Positions 1 through 7,650 of a stretch of 64,000 nt of DNA are shown here, piece by piece (positions within the stretch are counted from its first letter, which is position 1; the number at the start of each line of letters is the position of its first letter). The notes beneath the pieces were generated by a model that was not told the origin of the DNA, made no database searches, and saw nothing but the letters and a program-made list of their open reading frames with translations. The stretch is from Syntrophaceae bacterium UBA6087 (GTDB taxonomy: Bacteria; Desulfobacterota; Desulfomonilia; UBA1062), in the NCBI GenBank assembly GCA_002448235.1, contig DIXF01000011.1, forward strand, positions 124,001 through 188,000, written 5' to 3'. Position numbers and translations under genes: made by a program.

Positions 1-2
1 TG

Positions 3-236
3 CAGAAGAGGGGATACAAGGTGATCAATCCGAAAAGCGAGCCCCTCGGGACCATCCTCGATTCACTGGAGAAAAAACATCAGGGTCCTCCGATCAGGGT
101 GATTGTGGCGAAGAAACGCACGGAAATTGACCTGGCTGCCGTAGAGGTCAACGGCGCCATCATCCTTGAACGGCCCCCGGATAAAGACATCGCGGATTAT
201 CTCAGCACGTCGCAGCTGAAGATCATCATTTGGTAA
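3..236 (+). CDS. C-terminal end of an unrecognised protein (5' partial)
   Basis: The reading frame is open from the left edge of the window and ends at TAA 234-236. A GTG at 21 could serve as a start, but the frame is open ahead of it (QKRGYK before VINPKS) and there is no ribosome binding site before the GTG, so this is more likely the tail of a longer gene cut by the window edge. The visible 77 residues are soluble and mixed alpha/beta in composition, ending LKIIIW. I do not recognise the family. It converges on the binding-protein gene that follows. Confidence 0.5.
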   Translation, partial: QKRGYKVINPKSEPLGTILDSLEKKHQGPPIRVIVAKKRTEIDLAAVEVNGAIILERPPDKDIADYLSTSQLKIIIW

Positions 237-254
237 CCTTTTTATAACCGGAAT

Positions 255-287
255 AAAAAAAGCAGGGGCAACGGTTCCTGCCCCTGC
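255..287 (-). terminator. Rho-independent terminator of the minus-strand binding-protein gene
   Basis: A perfect 9-bp GC-rich stem (GCAGGGGCA at 262-270, TGCCCCTGC at 279-287) with an 8-nt loop is followed, on the minus strand, by a run of seven T (plus-strand A tract 255-261). It lies 30 nt past the stop codon of the minus-strand gene. The plus-strand side lacks a T tract, so it should act mainly in the minus direction. Confidence 0.9.
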
Positions 288-316
288 GTGTCCATCCTTT
301 ATATTGCGGCTTCTCC

Positions 317-1342
317 TCAGCGGGTGTCCTTGACAGGCTTCGCTATCTGGAGGATCCCCATGGGTATCTGGATACCCAGAGCCTGCATCCTTTCAATGTC
401 CACGATGATCTTGAGATCTTCCTGGTGCCGTATGGGCATGGATTCGGGTTTCTTTCCATCCTTGAGGATCTTTGTCGCATTCTGCGCCGCGAAGATTCCC
501 ACGGTATCGAACTCCGTGCCGACGGCCAGAACCGCACCCTTGGTGCTCATGACGGCAAAGCTCACAACGGGGATCTTCTGCTCCCGGCAGTAGGCATCCA
601 AATCATTGACCGTCTCGAAGTCCCGGATGCCGAAATAGGTGTCAAGGGGAACCGCGAATGCATCAATGCCCTTGTCCTTCAGTTCTTTGAGGGCAGGGGT
701 AATCTTGTCCTTTTTGTTCACCTGCTTTGAGACTACGGCAAACCCGAAGGCCGGTGCGTTCCTGGTGGCTTCCTGGACATGGGCAATGCCGTTTTCATCA
801 TCGCTGTAAATCATGCCGATGGTCTTGACCTTGGGGAATGCCGCCCGCAGGATCTTCATGGCGTTTTTCATGTCCATGTAGAGTGTAGCGCCCGTAACGC
901 CCGGGCCCGCTTCCGTAAGCGATTTGCAGCCCGCTGCCTGCGGGATGGCTACCGCGGTGAAGACGAGCGGAACTCCTGCTGCCGTGATCTTGTCCCGGGC
1001 ATACTTGGTGGCCGGTGTCCCGATGGTCACCGCGAGGTCGGGTTTTGCATCGGCAATGCGGGACCCTTCGCCCCTGATCTTGAAGAGGAGGCCTACCTTG
1101 TCGAAGAATCCGGCCTTCTCGAGGTTGTAATCCAGGATCACCCGGTTCACCTTGAGGTTTTTCCCCAAGGCAAGCCCATCCTTGCCCAACTGGTTGATGA
1201 ACGAATCGTACGTGCGCTGGAACGCGTCGATCTTTGCCACCTGGAGAACCTCTATGCGAAAGACTTTGTCCTCTGCAAAACAGGGTATGGAAAAGATGAA
1301 CAATCCCAGAAGGACAACCGCGGATGCCGAAACTTTTTTCAT
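317..1342 (-). CDS. ABC transporter substrate-binding protein (orphan, periplasmic)
   Basis: A 341-residue exported binding protein of the ABC_sub_bind type (TrpX-like, DUF534), predicted to hold a small ligand in the periplasm for an inner-membrane ABC permease. The start at 1342 is chosen because GGGAGG lies 8 nt upstream and it begins directly with a signal peptide: KK, a hydrophobic stretch VVLLGLFIFSI and a CFA/ED cleavage site. An upstream in-frame ATG at 1405 would bury the signal. The mature part shows the type I periplasmic binding protein pattern, with the family-typical segments DLAVTIGTPATK and TIGMIYSDDENG. No permease or ATPase gene is adjacent, so the transporter partners must lie elsewhere. 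The ligand cannot be told from sequence. A strong terminator follows, so the gene looks monocistronic. Confidence 0.85.
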   Translation of the reverse strand: MKKVSASAVVLLGLFIFSIPCFAEDKVFRIEVLQVAKIDAFQRTYDSFINQLGKDGLALGKNLKVNRVILDYNLEKAGFFDKVGLLFKIRGEGSRIADAKPDLAVTIGTPATKYARDKITAAGVPLVFTAVAIPQAAGCKSLTEAGPGVTGATLYMDMKNAMKILRAAFPKVKTIGMIYSDDENGIAHVQEATRNAPAFGFAVVSKQVNKKDKITPALKELKDKGIDAFAVPLDTYFGIRDFETVNDLDAYCREQKIPVVSFAVMSTKGAVLAVGTEFDTVGIFAAQNATKILKDGKKPESMPIRHQEDLKIIVDIERMQALGIQIPMGILQIAKPVKDTR

Positions 1343-1551
1343 GAGCCGTTCCTCCCGATTTTTATATGCAGGAAGCTGATCCGTATATCCTGCAAAGTTT
1401 TTCATTTGATATTTGTGTATGGTATCGGCTTTACGGCACAGGCTTATGAATAAATTAAATAAAGGTACAATGACACTATATTATTGAACAAAATAAGATG
1501 GGTACCTCATCATCTGTTGAGATCTGAGAAACCGGGGCGGTATCAGCAAGG

Positions 1552-2790
1552 TCAGAAGAAGGTTTCTATTGCAGTCATGAGCCTGTGAGTCTGGAACCGT
1601 TCGGCAAGGCCCATGTCCCCGTCGAAAATGATCGTCTTGAACCCGTCGCCGAACTCTTCCCGCAAGGCCCCTGCAACCTGGCCCTGGAGCCGCGAAAACG
1701 TATGGCAGCTCTTGTTGTTGTGAAAGAGGACCCCTTCTGCCTGGTAATCCCGCACCATCTGCTTCCACACCTCAATGCGCTGGGCGATCGTAAGGTTCGT
1801 GTACATGGTGCAGTAGGCCTCGGCCATACTGGTCAGCAGATTGTCGTAATCCGATGCATCGAGCTCCTTTTTCCACACATCCAGATACGTGGAGCCCACC
1901 ACCGCCACCCCACGCTCGCCTAAAACCCGCTTGAGCCTGCCGAAGTTAAACCACGTGGCCAGGTTGTCCCACAGCACGCGGTGCTTCTCTCTGCCGGGTG
2001 CCGGACCAATGTCTGCGATTCCGGAAGTCTCCTTTACCAGCTTGTCATAGTAGTCGATCGCCTGAGCGGTGCCGCGCTCGGATACGATGAGCGCCATATG
2101 GAAGAATCCGTCGAAGGCGGTCATGGGGGAGGGGGTGAGCTTTCCCAGGTCAAGGTATTTTCTCCATAATTTTACCGCATGATTGGACCGCCGCGCTGTT
2201 TCGATGAGCTTGTCGCGGTCGAGCCTCTTCGCGGTACGTTCCTCGAGCAGGCCGATAACGTCGATAAGCTGCTTCCTGACATACTCGATCCTGATCGACT
2301 CTGTCCGGCCGTCGTAGCGGTTGCCCACGTTGATCACGCGGAAAGGGACGCCGCTGCACATGGTGCTTAAGTGCTGGAACCACTCGGCGACGATATCGCA
2401 TTGATTGTTGCAGGCAAGCAGGATGTCGGGTTCAGGCAATACCGGCAGGGACTTCGCCGATTCCGGCAACGTCAAACCGCCCGATTTCTTCGTTTCAAGC
2501 AGGTAGCCCGTATTGGCAAGCTCGTAGGAGCAGCCCATGGGATCGAGTGAAGCCCTGCTCACGGCAATCTCGGCGAACCGTTCGGCGAGGCCGTTTACAA
2601 TGATGTTCACGGCGTGGTTTTCCGGGTACACCACTGCGACATCGGGTTCAAACGCCTTGACGATTTCCACCGGGAACATGGCCGTGACGTAGACGACCGG
2701 CCGGCCTTCTTCTTTGGCAAGAGAGGCCTTCCGGTAATGTTCGGCCATGTACTCCTTCTGGAGGGAGCTTACGGATCTTACGTCAGCCAT
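1552..2790 (-). CDS. 2-hydroxyacyl-CoA dehydratase / benzoyl-CoA reductase family subunit (HgdB/BcrC-like)
   Basis: A 412-residue member of the HGD-D family, whose members form the [4Fe-4S]-bearing component of 2-hydroxyacyl-CoA dehydratases and ATP-dependent benzoyl-CoA reductases. Cysteines sit at the expected places: DPMGCSYE (about residue 87), LLACNNQCD (about 127 and 131) and NKSCHTF near residue 360. These are candidate cluster ligands. The start ATG at 2790 has AGGAG 7 nt upstream and overlaps the stop of the preceding acyl-CoA synthetase gene by 8 bp (ATGGCTGA), so the two are translationally coupled. That suggests its substrate is a CoA ester made by the neighbour. Family enzymes normally need a second, paralogous subunit and an ATP-dependent activator. 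Neither is in the window, so this could be a lone paralogue with another role. Confidence 0.8.
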   Translation of the reverse strand: MADVRSVSSLQKEYMAEHYRKASLAKEEGRPVVYVTAMFPVEIVKAFEPDVAVVYPENHAVNIIVNGLAERFAEIAVSRASLDPMGCSYELANTGYLLETKKSGGLTLPESAKSLPVLPEPDILLACNNQCDIVAEWFQHLSTMCSGVPFRVINVGNRYDGRTESIRIEYVRKQLIDVIGLLEERTAKRLDRDKLIETARRSNHAVKLWRKYLDLGKLTPSPMTAFDGFFHMALIVSERGTAQAIDYYDKLVKETSGIADIGPAPGREKHRVLWDNLATWFNFGRLKRVLGERGVAVVGSTYLDVWKKELDASDYDNLLTSMAEAYCTMYTNLTIAQRIEVWKQMVRDYQAEGVLFHNNKSCHTFSRLQGQVAGALREEFGDGFKTIIFDGDMGLAERFQTHRLMTAIETFF

Positions 2791-4003
2791 TGGGGTTCTC
2801 CTGCTCGTCATAGAAGAGATCTGTGCGTTTTGTATAGGCGTGAAGCGTGTCCCGGTTGGTAGCCTCCGCGAATCCCGCCATCCAGGCGCGGTAGTCGGCC
2901 GAGGAGAATCTCCCGGGGTGTCCGTTTTCGATAAGAAAGACGATGTCGTCCGACGATCCGTCCGTCTCGGGGCTGCGGAAGTAGAACTCGCGTTTCAGGA
3001 TCGATTTTTTGAGCTTCATGGTCTCGGTCATGGGCACGGACTTCACGACCCGGATGAACCGGGGGTGCATGTAGTGAGGCAGGGTTTCCTTGCAGTATGC
3101 ATAAAAGGCTGCCACGTCGAAGCTGTCCGGCCGAGGGGTCTCGATGATGTACATGGGGTCGTCCTCCCGTCCCACGGGCTGAGGCACGCCGATAATGCCT
3201 GCGTTGGTGATGCCTTCGTACCGGCCGACGGCTTTCTCGGCATCGACCGGCGCCCAGTTTTCCCCCTTGAAGCGGATCCAGTCTCCGGTCCGGCCCAGGA
3301 ACACGAGGTACCTGACGCCGTTCTTTTCGACGATCGCACCCAGGTCGCCCATGCGGTAGAAGTCTTCGCCATCCAAGGTCACGATCTTTTTTGCGCTCTC
3401 TCCCGGCAGCCGGTAATAGCCGGTAAAGGCAGAGGCTCCGAGGGACAGCTGGCTCACGACGATCTCGCCTGCGGCCTCTTCGAGATTGAGAACCCTTCCC
3501 GTTCCATCCGCCCGGGCAAGGGCGCACTCCCGGCCGGAAGCCTCGTTGAGAATGCGGATATCCTTGAGCAGTCTGCCCACACTGTAGTCCGGCGTGCCTG
3601 CATCCACGGCCGTGATGGCCCCTGCTTCCGTGGAGCCGTATACCTCGGTGAATATGTCCAGGCCGAACATCCTGGTGAATATCGCACGGTTCGGCGCATT
3701 CGTGCCCGTGCTGATCACGGTACGTAACGGGAGGCCGGAGAAGTCTGCCTGCGGGCCGATTTCTTTGTTAATATGGTTGATGACGTACTGAACTGGGTCT
3801 CCCACGCAGTTCCAGACCGTGGCATGTACGGCCTGGATGTCCTGGACGAAGTTGCGGACACTGAACCGCCGGCGGATAAGGAAACTCGCTCCGCACAGCA
3901 TGGCGGGCATGATATTGAGGTAGAGCGAATTGGAATGGTTGACGGGCATGCAGACATACCCCACATCGTCCTTTGTGTAGTGCAGGATGCGTATGCCGTT
4001 CAA
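2783..4003 (-). CDS. Acyl-CoA synthetase, C-terminal part (frameshifted from the next entry)
   Basis: The C-terminal 406 residues of an AMP-forming synthetase. Visible are the adenylation motif EVYGSTEAG, the YRMGDLG segment and the block RTGDWIRFKGENWAPVDAEK, which is the signature of fatty-acid-transport-protein/very-long-chain acyl-CoA synthetases (SLC27-like). The only local start is a TTG at 4003 without a ribosome binding site. In this frame the sequence continues smoothly upstream (FYDVG, then LNGIRIL) to a T5 run, where it joins the end of the N-terminal part, so this is not an independent gene but the second half of one about 625-residue protein. It overlaps the downstream HgdB/BcrC-like gene by 8 bp. 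The substrate is unknown. Confidence 0.8.
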   Translation of the reverse strand: MNGIRILHYTKDDVGYVCMPVNHSNSLYLNIMPAMLCGASFLIRRRFSVRNFVQDIQAVHATVWNCVGDPVQYVINHINKEIGPQADFSGLPLRTVISTGTNAPNRAIFTRMFGLDIFTEVYGSTEAGAITAVDAGTPDYSVGRLLKDIRILNEASGRECALARADGTGRVLNLEEAAGEIVVSQLSLGASAFTGYYRLPGESAKKIVTLDGEDFYRMGDLGAIVEKNGVRYLVFLGRTGDWIRFKGENWAPVDAEKAVGRYEGITNAGIIGVPQPVGREDDPMYIIETPRPDSFDVAAFYAYCKETLPHYMHPRFIRVVKSVPMTETMKLKKSILKREFYFRSPETDGSSDDIVFLIENGHPGRFSSADYRAWMAGFAEATNRDTLHAYTKRTDLFYDEQENPNG

Positions 4004-4005
4004 TC

Positions 4006-4659
4006 CTACATCATAAAAAGTTTCTGCCAGGTGACCTCGATGCCCTTGGGCGCACCGGTCGTCCCCGAGGTGAAGATGATTACCCCGGGCTGGCCGGGGT
4101 CAAGGGGCTCTGGAGTGAATGATGACTGCGTGGATGCTGATTCCTCCAGGATGTGATGGATGGTTTTTATCTTGCCCCGGTACGCGCCGCCGGGTGAAAC
4201 CGCCGAGAATATGGACTCTTCGCCCAACGAGCTGAAGCCGTGAACATCCCTGGCATTCATGACCGTATCGAGAAAGGTTCCTTTTGTTCCGGGCTGGGCT
4301 GCGTGATCCACGAAAAGTACATGCATGTCGATGTTATTGATGTCAAAGGCGAGCTTTTCGCCCACCTGGGCGTTGTTCACCCCCACGAGCGTGGCATTCG
4401 TAAAGGCGCATCCGCCCAGCAGAAAGAAGAATTCGGGAATGTTCTGCATGAACACCCCGACATGAAAGCGCTGTCCGCTCCCGATACCCAAACGGGCTTT
4501 CATGCTTTTGAGCATGTTGCCATAGGCAAGGGACTGCTGAAGATATTCGGCATACGAAATCGAGCGAAGCCCTTCGGCATCGTCCCGGAACATGATAAAC
4601 GACCGGTCTATGATCAGAGGGTCAGAACCGTTATGAATAATGACCCGCGCTATGTTCAT
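4006..4659 (-). CDS. Acyl-CoA synthetase, N-terminal part (ends at a frameshift)
   Basis: The N-terminal 217 residues of an AMP-dependent acyl-CoA synthetase, beginning at ATG 4659 with GGAAAGG a few bases upstream. It carries the nucleotide-binding P-loop IIFTSGTTGAPKG near residue 200 and then stops at TAG 4006-4008, just after QKLFMM. Adding one base to the run of five T (minus strand, plus-strand A tract 4015-4019) restores a continuous frame into the C-terminal part. As it stands the product lacks the adenylate-forming core and the C-terminal domain and would be inactive. The cause may be a sequencing or assembly error at the homopolymer, a true null mutation, or slippage during expression. 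The sequence alone cannot say which. Confidence 0.8.
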   Translation of the reverse strand: MNIARVIIHNGSDPLIIDRSFIMFRDDAEGLRSISYAEYLQQSLAYGNMLKSMKARLGIGSGQRFHVGVFMQNIPEFFFLLGGCAFTNATLVGVNNAQVGEKLAFDINNIDMHVLFVDHAAQPGTKGTFLDTVMNARDVHGFSSLGEESIFSAVSPGGAYRGKIKTIHHILEESASTQSSFTPEPLDPGQPGVIIFTSGTTGAPKGIEVTWQKLFMM

Positions 4660-4807
4660 AGCCTTTCCCCCATGTCACTCGGCGTTGCCTTTTCATTGCA
4701 GGCGGTCCGTGTCCTCTCGCTGTATTAAAAAATCAGATATATTTTTGCACACAAAAGGGATTTATTCCACTGGGATTCGACCCTTTCTGTCTCATTGAGA
4801 ACGCTTC

Positions 4808-4836
4808 TTGACATCCCTTTGTTTATTGCCTAAGGT
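4808..4836 (+). promoter_or_regulatory. Predicted sigma70 promoter of fdhE
   Basis: A perfect -35 box TTGACA (4808-4813), a 17-bp spacer and a weak -10 TAAGGT (4831-4836). The -10 ends 6 nt before the ATG at 4843, so transcription would begin at or next to the start codon. AAGG in the same place could instead act as a ribosome binding site for a longer transcript. Confidence 0.5.
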
Positions 4837-4842
4837 TTCCGA

Positions 4843-5550
4843 ATGGACTGGGAAGTTATCATCAATGCGTATCCTGAGGATGCAGCCGGCATCGAGAAGG
4901 CAAGGCAGATCTATTCCGCGGTCGTGGAAGCGGTTCAAAAGCTGGAGGTTCCAGGTATCGACTGCACCCTGCCCGTAGAAAACATCGCCACCCTGATCCC
5001 TTCTGCAGAGCTGGCGGACATCTGCAAAGGCGTGTGGAAAGAGGTCTTGGGTAAGGATCCGGATGTCGATATCGAGCAGGCGCTGGGAGCCTTCGTCTCA
5101 GGCGGATCCATCCCCGAGCCGGAGCAGGGTGCGGAAGATCTGCTGCCCATGTTTCTCCGGCCCGTTGTGAGCTCATACCTCAGGCGTGTGCGTGAGAAAA
5201 ACAAGGAATTGGTAAGCTCTCCTCAAGGACAGGGCAAGTGCCCGTTCTGCGGGATGTATCCGAGACTTTGTTTTGATTCGGAATCCTCCCGGGATCTCCA
5301 CTGCCTCATGTGCGGGCAGGAATGGAGGTTCCAGCGGGTCAAGTGCCCGTTCTGCGGAAACTCGGACCACACTACCCTGGGATATTTCGAAGTCGAAAGC
5401 GTGGAGGGGATTCGCGTATATTTCTGCTCCGAGTGCAAGCATTATATAAAAATCATCGATACCAAGACCCGCCTTGCCCACGATGCCGAAACGGAAGACA
5501 TCTTAAGCCTCGCGCTCGACGTCGCTGCCCAGGAAGAAGGCTATCTCTAG
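4843..5550 (+). CDS. fdhE: Formate dehydrogenase accessory protein FdhE
   Basis: A 235-residue rubredoxin-like iron-binding protein needed for the maturation of Tat-exported, membrane-associated formate dehydrogenases. The zinc-ribbon/rubredoxin cysteine pairs are plain: CPFCG near residue 130, CLMCGQEW near 155, VKCPFCGNSDH near 170 and FCSECKHYIK near 195, in the order and spacing of the family. The N-terminal half is the variable helical part. The length is somewhat below that of the E. coli protein (about 309). It stands alone and runs towards tatC. The neighbouring Tat genes fit the export of formate dehydrogenase, but no formate dehydrogenase structural gene is in the window. FdhD is encoded 45 kb away. 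Confidence 0.9.
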   Translation: MDWEVIINAYPEDAAGIEKARQIYSAVVEAVQKLEVPGIDCTLPVENIATLIPSAELADICKGVWKEVLGKDPDVDIEQALGAFVSGGSIPEPEQGAEDLLPMFLRPVVSSYLRRVREKNKELVSSPQGQGKCPFCGMYPRLCFDSESSRDLHCLMCGQEWRFQRVKCPFCGNSDHTTLGYFEVESVEGIRVYFCSECKHYIKIIDTKTRLAHDAETEDILSLALDVAAQEEGYL

Positions 5551-5640
5551 CAGGCATTCTCCTTCTCCGGCCGGTCCGCCCTCGCCGGATGATGTACGAA
5601 TGGGTGTGCGTCGCTGGTGAAGGCCGCTTGTGAACGATGC

Positions 5641-6396
5641 TTACGCGGCCGATTCAGGCTCCGGTTCCGGAGCGTCTTTTTTCTTTCTCACGAGATACGT
5701 TACCCATATGCTGATCTCATAGAGTATGAGGATCGGCACCCCCAGCAGTAACTGGCTGAGGACGTCCGGCCCGGGAGTCAGCACCGCGGCAACGATAGCA
5801 ACGATGAGCACCGCATACTTCCGGTTTTTTCTCAAGACCTTTGCATTCACAATGCCTGTCTTGGCAAGGAAGAACATGACCACCGGCAGTTCGAAGGTGA
5901 CGCCGAATGCCAGCAGGAATTTCATGGCAAAACCCAAATACTCCCTCATCGAAGGAAAGGCCATTATGCTCTCGTTCGAATACCCGAGGAAAAACTTGAA
6001 GCCGACCGGGAAAACGACAAAGAAGCCGAAAGACACGCCCATGGCGAAAAAGAGCGTCGCCACGATCACGAAGGGTACGACGTACCGCCGCTCTCTTTCA
6101 TACAGCCCCGGCATGATGAATTTCCAGAGCTGGTAGAATATGACCGGGGCTGATGCGAGAAGGCCGACAAAAAAGGAGACCTTCATATAGGTGAAGAACG
6201 CTTCGGGCAGAGAGGTATAGATGAGGTGGCTCCCCTTGGGCATTACCTCTATCAGGGGGGAGGCAAGGAAATTGAAGATCTTCTCCGAGAAGGCATACGA
6301 TGCAACGAAGCCTACGCTTATGGCCAAAAGGCACTTGACCACCCTCCAGCGGAGTTCTTCGAGATGATCGGTGAGGGGAAGCTTGTCTTCTTCCAA
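5641..6396 (-). CDS. tatC: Sec-independent protein translocase TatC
   Basis: A 251-residue polytopic inner-membrane receptor of the Tat pathway, which recognises twin-arginine signal peptides of folded proteins. It begins LPLTDHLEELRWRV, the typical TatC N terminus, and shows six hydrophobic segments with the conserved FYQLWKFIMPGLY stretch after the second and FELPVVMFFLA in the fourth region. The C terminus is a short charged tail ending PEPEPESAA. The start is a TTG at 6396, five nt past the tatB stop, with AAAGG upstream. No ATG is available near the homologous N terminus. It is co-transcribed with tatB and converges on fdhE. Confidence 0.95.
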   Translation of the reverse strand: MEEDKLPLTDHLEELRWRVVKCLLAISVGFVASYAFSEKIFNFLASPLIEVMPKGSHLIYTSLPEAFFTYMKVSFFVGLLASAPVIFYQLWKFIMPGLYERERRYVVPFVIVATLFFAMGVSFGFFVVFPVGFKFFLGYSNESIMAFPSMREYLGFAMKFLLAFGVTFELPVVMFFLAKTGIVNAKVLRKNRKYAVLIVAIVAAVLTPGPDVLSQLLLGVPILILYEISIWVTYLVRKKKDAPEPEPESAA

Positions 6397-6401
6397 AAAA
6401 G

Positions 6402-6731
6402 CTACCTTTCTATCTCTTCGGGACGATACGCCGGCTCGACGTCGTCACCTGTTTTTTTCTCCGGCTCGTCGTCCTTCTGCTCAGGTCCTGTCGGGCTCTC
6501 TTCGGGCTGTTCCGGCTCCGTCTTTGGGGGTTCGGGCTCAGATTTGGCCTGCTCCCCGGGTTTGTCCTGCGAAGCCAGATCGATCTCTTTTTTCAGATCG
6601 TTTGAAGCCCGCTGGAATTCCCCCATGACCTTGCCCAGGGTTTTTGCTATCTCAGGGATTTTGCTGGGGCCTAGCAGGATCAATGCCAGCACGAGTATGA
6701 AAAATAATTCCTGACCGCCGATTCCGAACAT
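6402..6731 (-). CDS. tatB: Tat translocase subunit TatA/TatB
   Basis: A 109-residue single-span protein. One N-terminal transmembrane helix (FFILVLALILLGPSKIP, residues 10-26) is followed by an amphipathic helix and an acidic, proline-rich tail (residues 55-109). The start MFGIGGQELFFIL and the length favour TatB over TatA, although only one member of the family is seen and it might serve both roles. TatB forms the signal-receptor complex with TatC. It is the first gene of the tatB-tatC pair, and its promoter lies within 10 nt of the ATG, with no ribosome binding site in between. Confidence 0.9.
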   Translation of the reverse strand: MFGIGGQELFFILVLALILLGPSKIPEIAKTLGKVMGEFQRASNDLKKEIDLASQDKPGEQAKSEPEPPKTEPEQPEESPTGPEQKDDEPEKKTGDDVEPAYRPEEIER

Positions 6732-6739
6732 GGGATGAT

Positions 6740-6768
6740 CATATAAGTGTTTTCCACCCCCGTGTCAA
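6740..6768 (-). promoter_or_regulatory. Predicted sigma70 promoter of tatB-tatC
   Basis: On the minus strand, a perfect -35 TTGACA (6763-6768), a 17-bp spacer and -10 TATATG (6740-6745). The -10 ends 8 nt before the tatB ATG (6731), so the predicted transcript has almost no leader. It is divergent from the lpxC promoter. Confidence 0.7.
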
Positions 6769-6795
6769 ACCAAAGAGTGAAGAGGCTTTTACTAT

Positions 6796-6824
6796 TTGAC
6801 TAATGCCCATATGTTCCATAATCT
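6796..6824 (+). promoter_or_regulatory. Predicted sigma70 promoter of the lpxC operon
   Basis: -35 TTGACT (6796-6801), a 17-bp spacer and -10 TAATCT (6819-6824). The -10 ends 10 nt before the lpxC ATG at 6835. This supports the internal ATG over the upstream TTG at 6796, which would coincide with the -35 box, and it implies a leader of only about 4 nt. Confidence 0.65.
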
Positions 6825-6834
6825 AGTGGTCACT

Positions 6835-7650
6835 ATGAGGCGTAGGACACTAGGGCATGAGATCCTGATCGAGGGGGTCGGCCTCCATAAAGGAGGGCCG
6901 GCTGCCGTTTCGATACAGCCGGGCAGTGACGGCATCGTATTCGTGAAGCACGGACTGAGGATACCGGCTTCGCCGGAAAATGTCGTAGACACCAGGCTCA
7001 ACACCACCCTGGGCAAGAGTGGCGTTGCCGTATCCACCATCGAGCACCTCATGTCCTGTTTGTGGGGATTGTCCATAACGGACTGCGAGCTGAAGATTCA
7101 CGGGGAAGAGATCCCTGTTGTGGACGGATCCGCACTCCCCTTCTACACCCGGATTCTCGGCGCAGGCGCCGAAGAGCTCCCGGGGGAAGTGCTTCCCATA
7201 CGTGTCCGGGATCTTATCAGGGTCGAGGATGGAGAAAGTTTTGTCGAGGCAGCCCCCGGCGATTTCTCCGTCACCTATGAGATAGAGTTCCCGAACCCCG
7301 TCATCGGCAGGCAGCTGTATGTGTACGACGGATCGAATTACGACACGCAAATCGCCCCTGCCAGGACCTTCGGGCTTCTCTCCGATGTGGAGAAAATGCG
7401 CTCTGCCGGGCTGGCCCTGGGCGGAAGCCTCGAAAACGCCGTAGTCGTCGATGGGGGAAAAGTGCTCAATCCCGAAGGGCTCCGGTTCCCCGATGAATTT
7501 ATCCGGCATAAGATTTTGGATCTCCTGGGCGATCTCTGGACACTGGGGGCTCCCCTCGAATCCCGTATCAGGGCGTATAAGGCAAGCCACCGGCTGCACA
7601 TCGCCCTTGCAAAGAAGATACATGAGGCCTACCGACAGGAGGGCAGGTGA
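6835..7650 (+). CDS. lpxC: UDP-3-O-acyl-N-acetylglucosamine deacetylase LpxC
   Basis: A zinc amidase catalysing the committed step of lipid A synthesis, which marks the organism as lipopolysaccharide-bearing. It is 271 residues from the ATG at 6835, chosen because it begins MRRRTLGHEI and goes straight into the family's VGLHKG motif, and because the promoter sits just upstream. Zinc ligands are visible as STIEHLM (His at about 71), and His225 and Asp229 in RHKILDLLGD. The late catalytic histidine is in YKASHRL (about 252). It is a little shorter than the E. coli enzyme (305). Its stop overlaps the following kinase start by 4 bp (GTGA), the first link in a five-gene overlapping operon. Confidence 0.95.
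   Translation: MRRRTLGHEILIEGVGLHKGGPAAVSIQPGSDGIVFVKHGLRIPASPENVVDTRLNTTLGKSGVAVSTIEHLMSCLWGLSITDCELKIHGEEIPVVDGSALPFYTRILGAGAEELPGEVLPIRVRDLIRVEDGESFVEAAPGDFSVTYEIEFPNPVIGRQLYVYDGSNYDTQIAPARTFGLLSDVEKMRSAGLALGGSLENAVVVDGGKVLNPEGLRFPDEFIRHKILDLLGDLWTLGAPLESRIRAYKASHRLHIALAKKIHEAYRQEGR

Noticed and set aside
4010..4025. Programmed -1 frameshift in the acyl-CoA synthetase
   Set aside because: The site does not fit a canonical X-XXY-YYZ heptamer and has no obvious downstream pseudoknot. A homopolymer indel is simpler, although slippage is not excluded.
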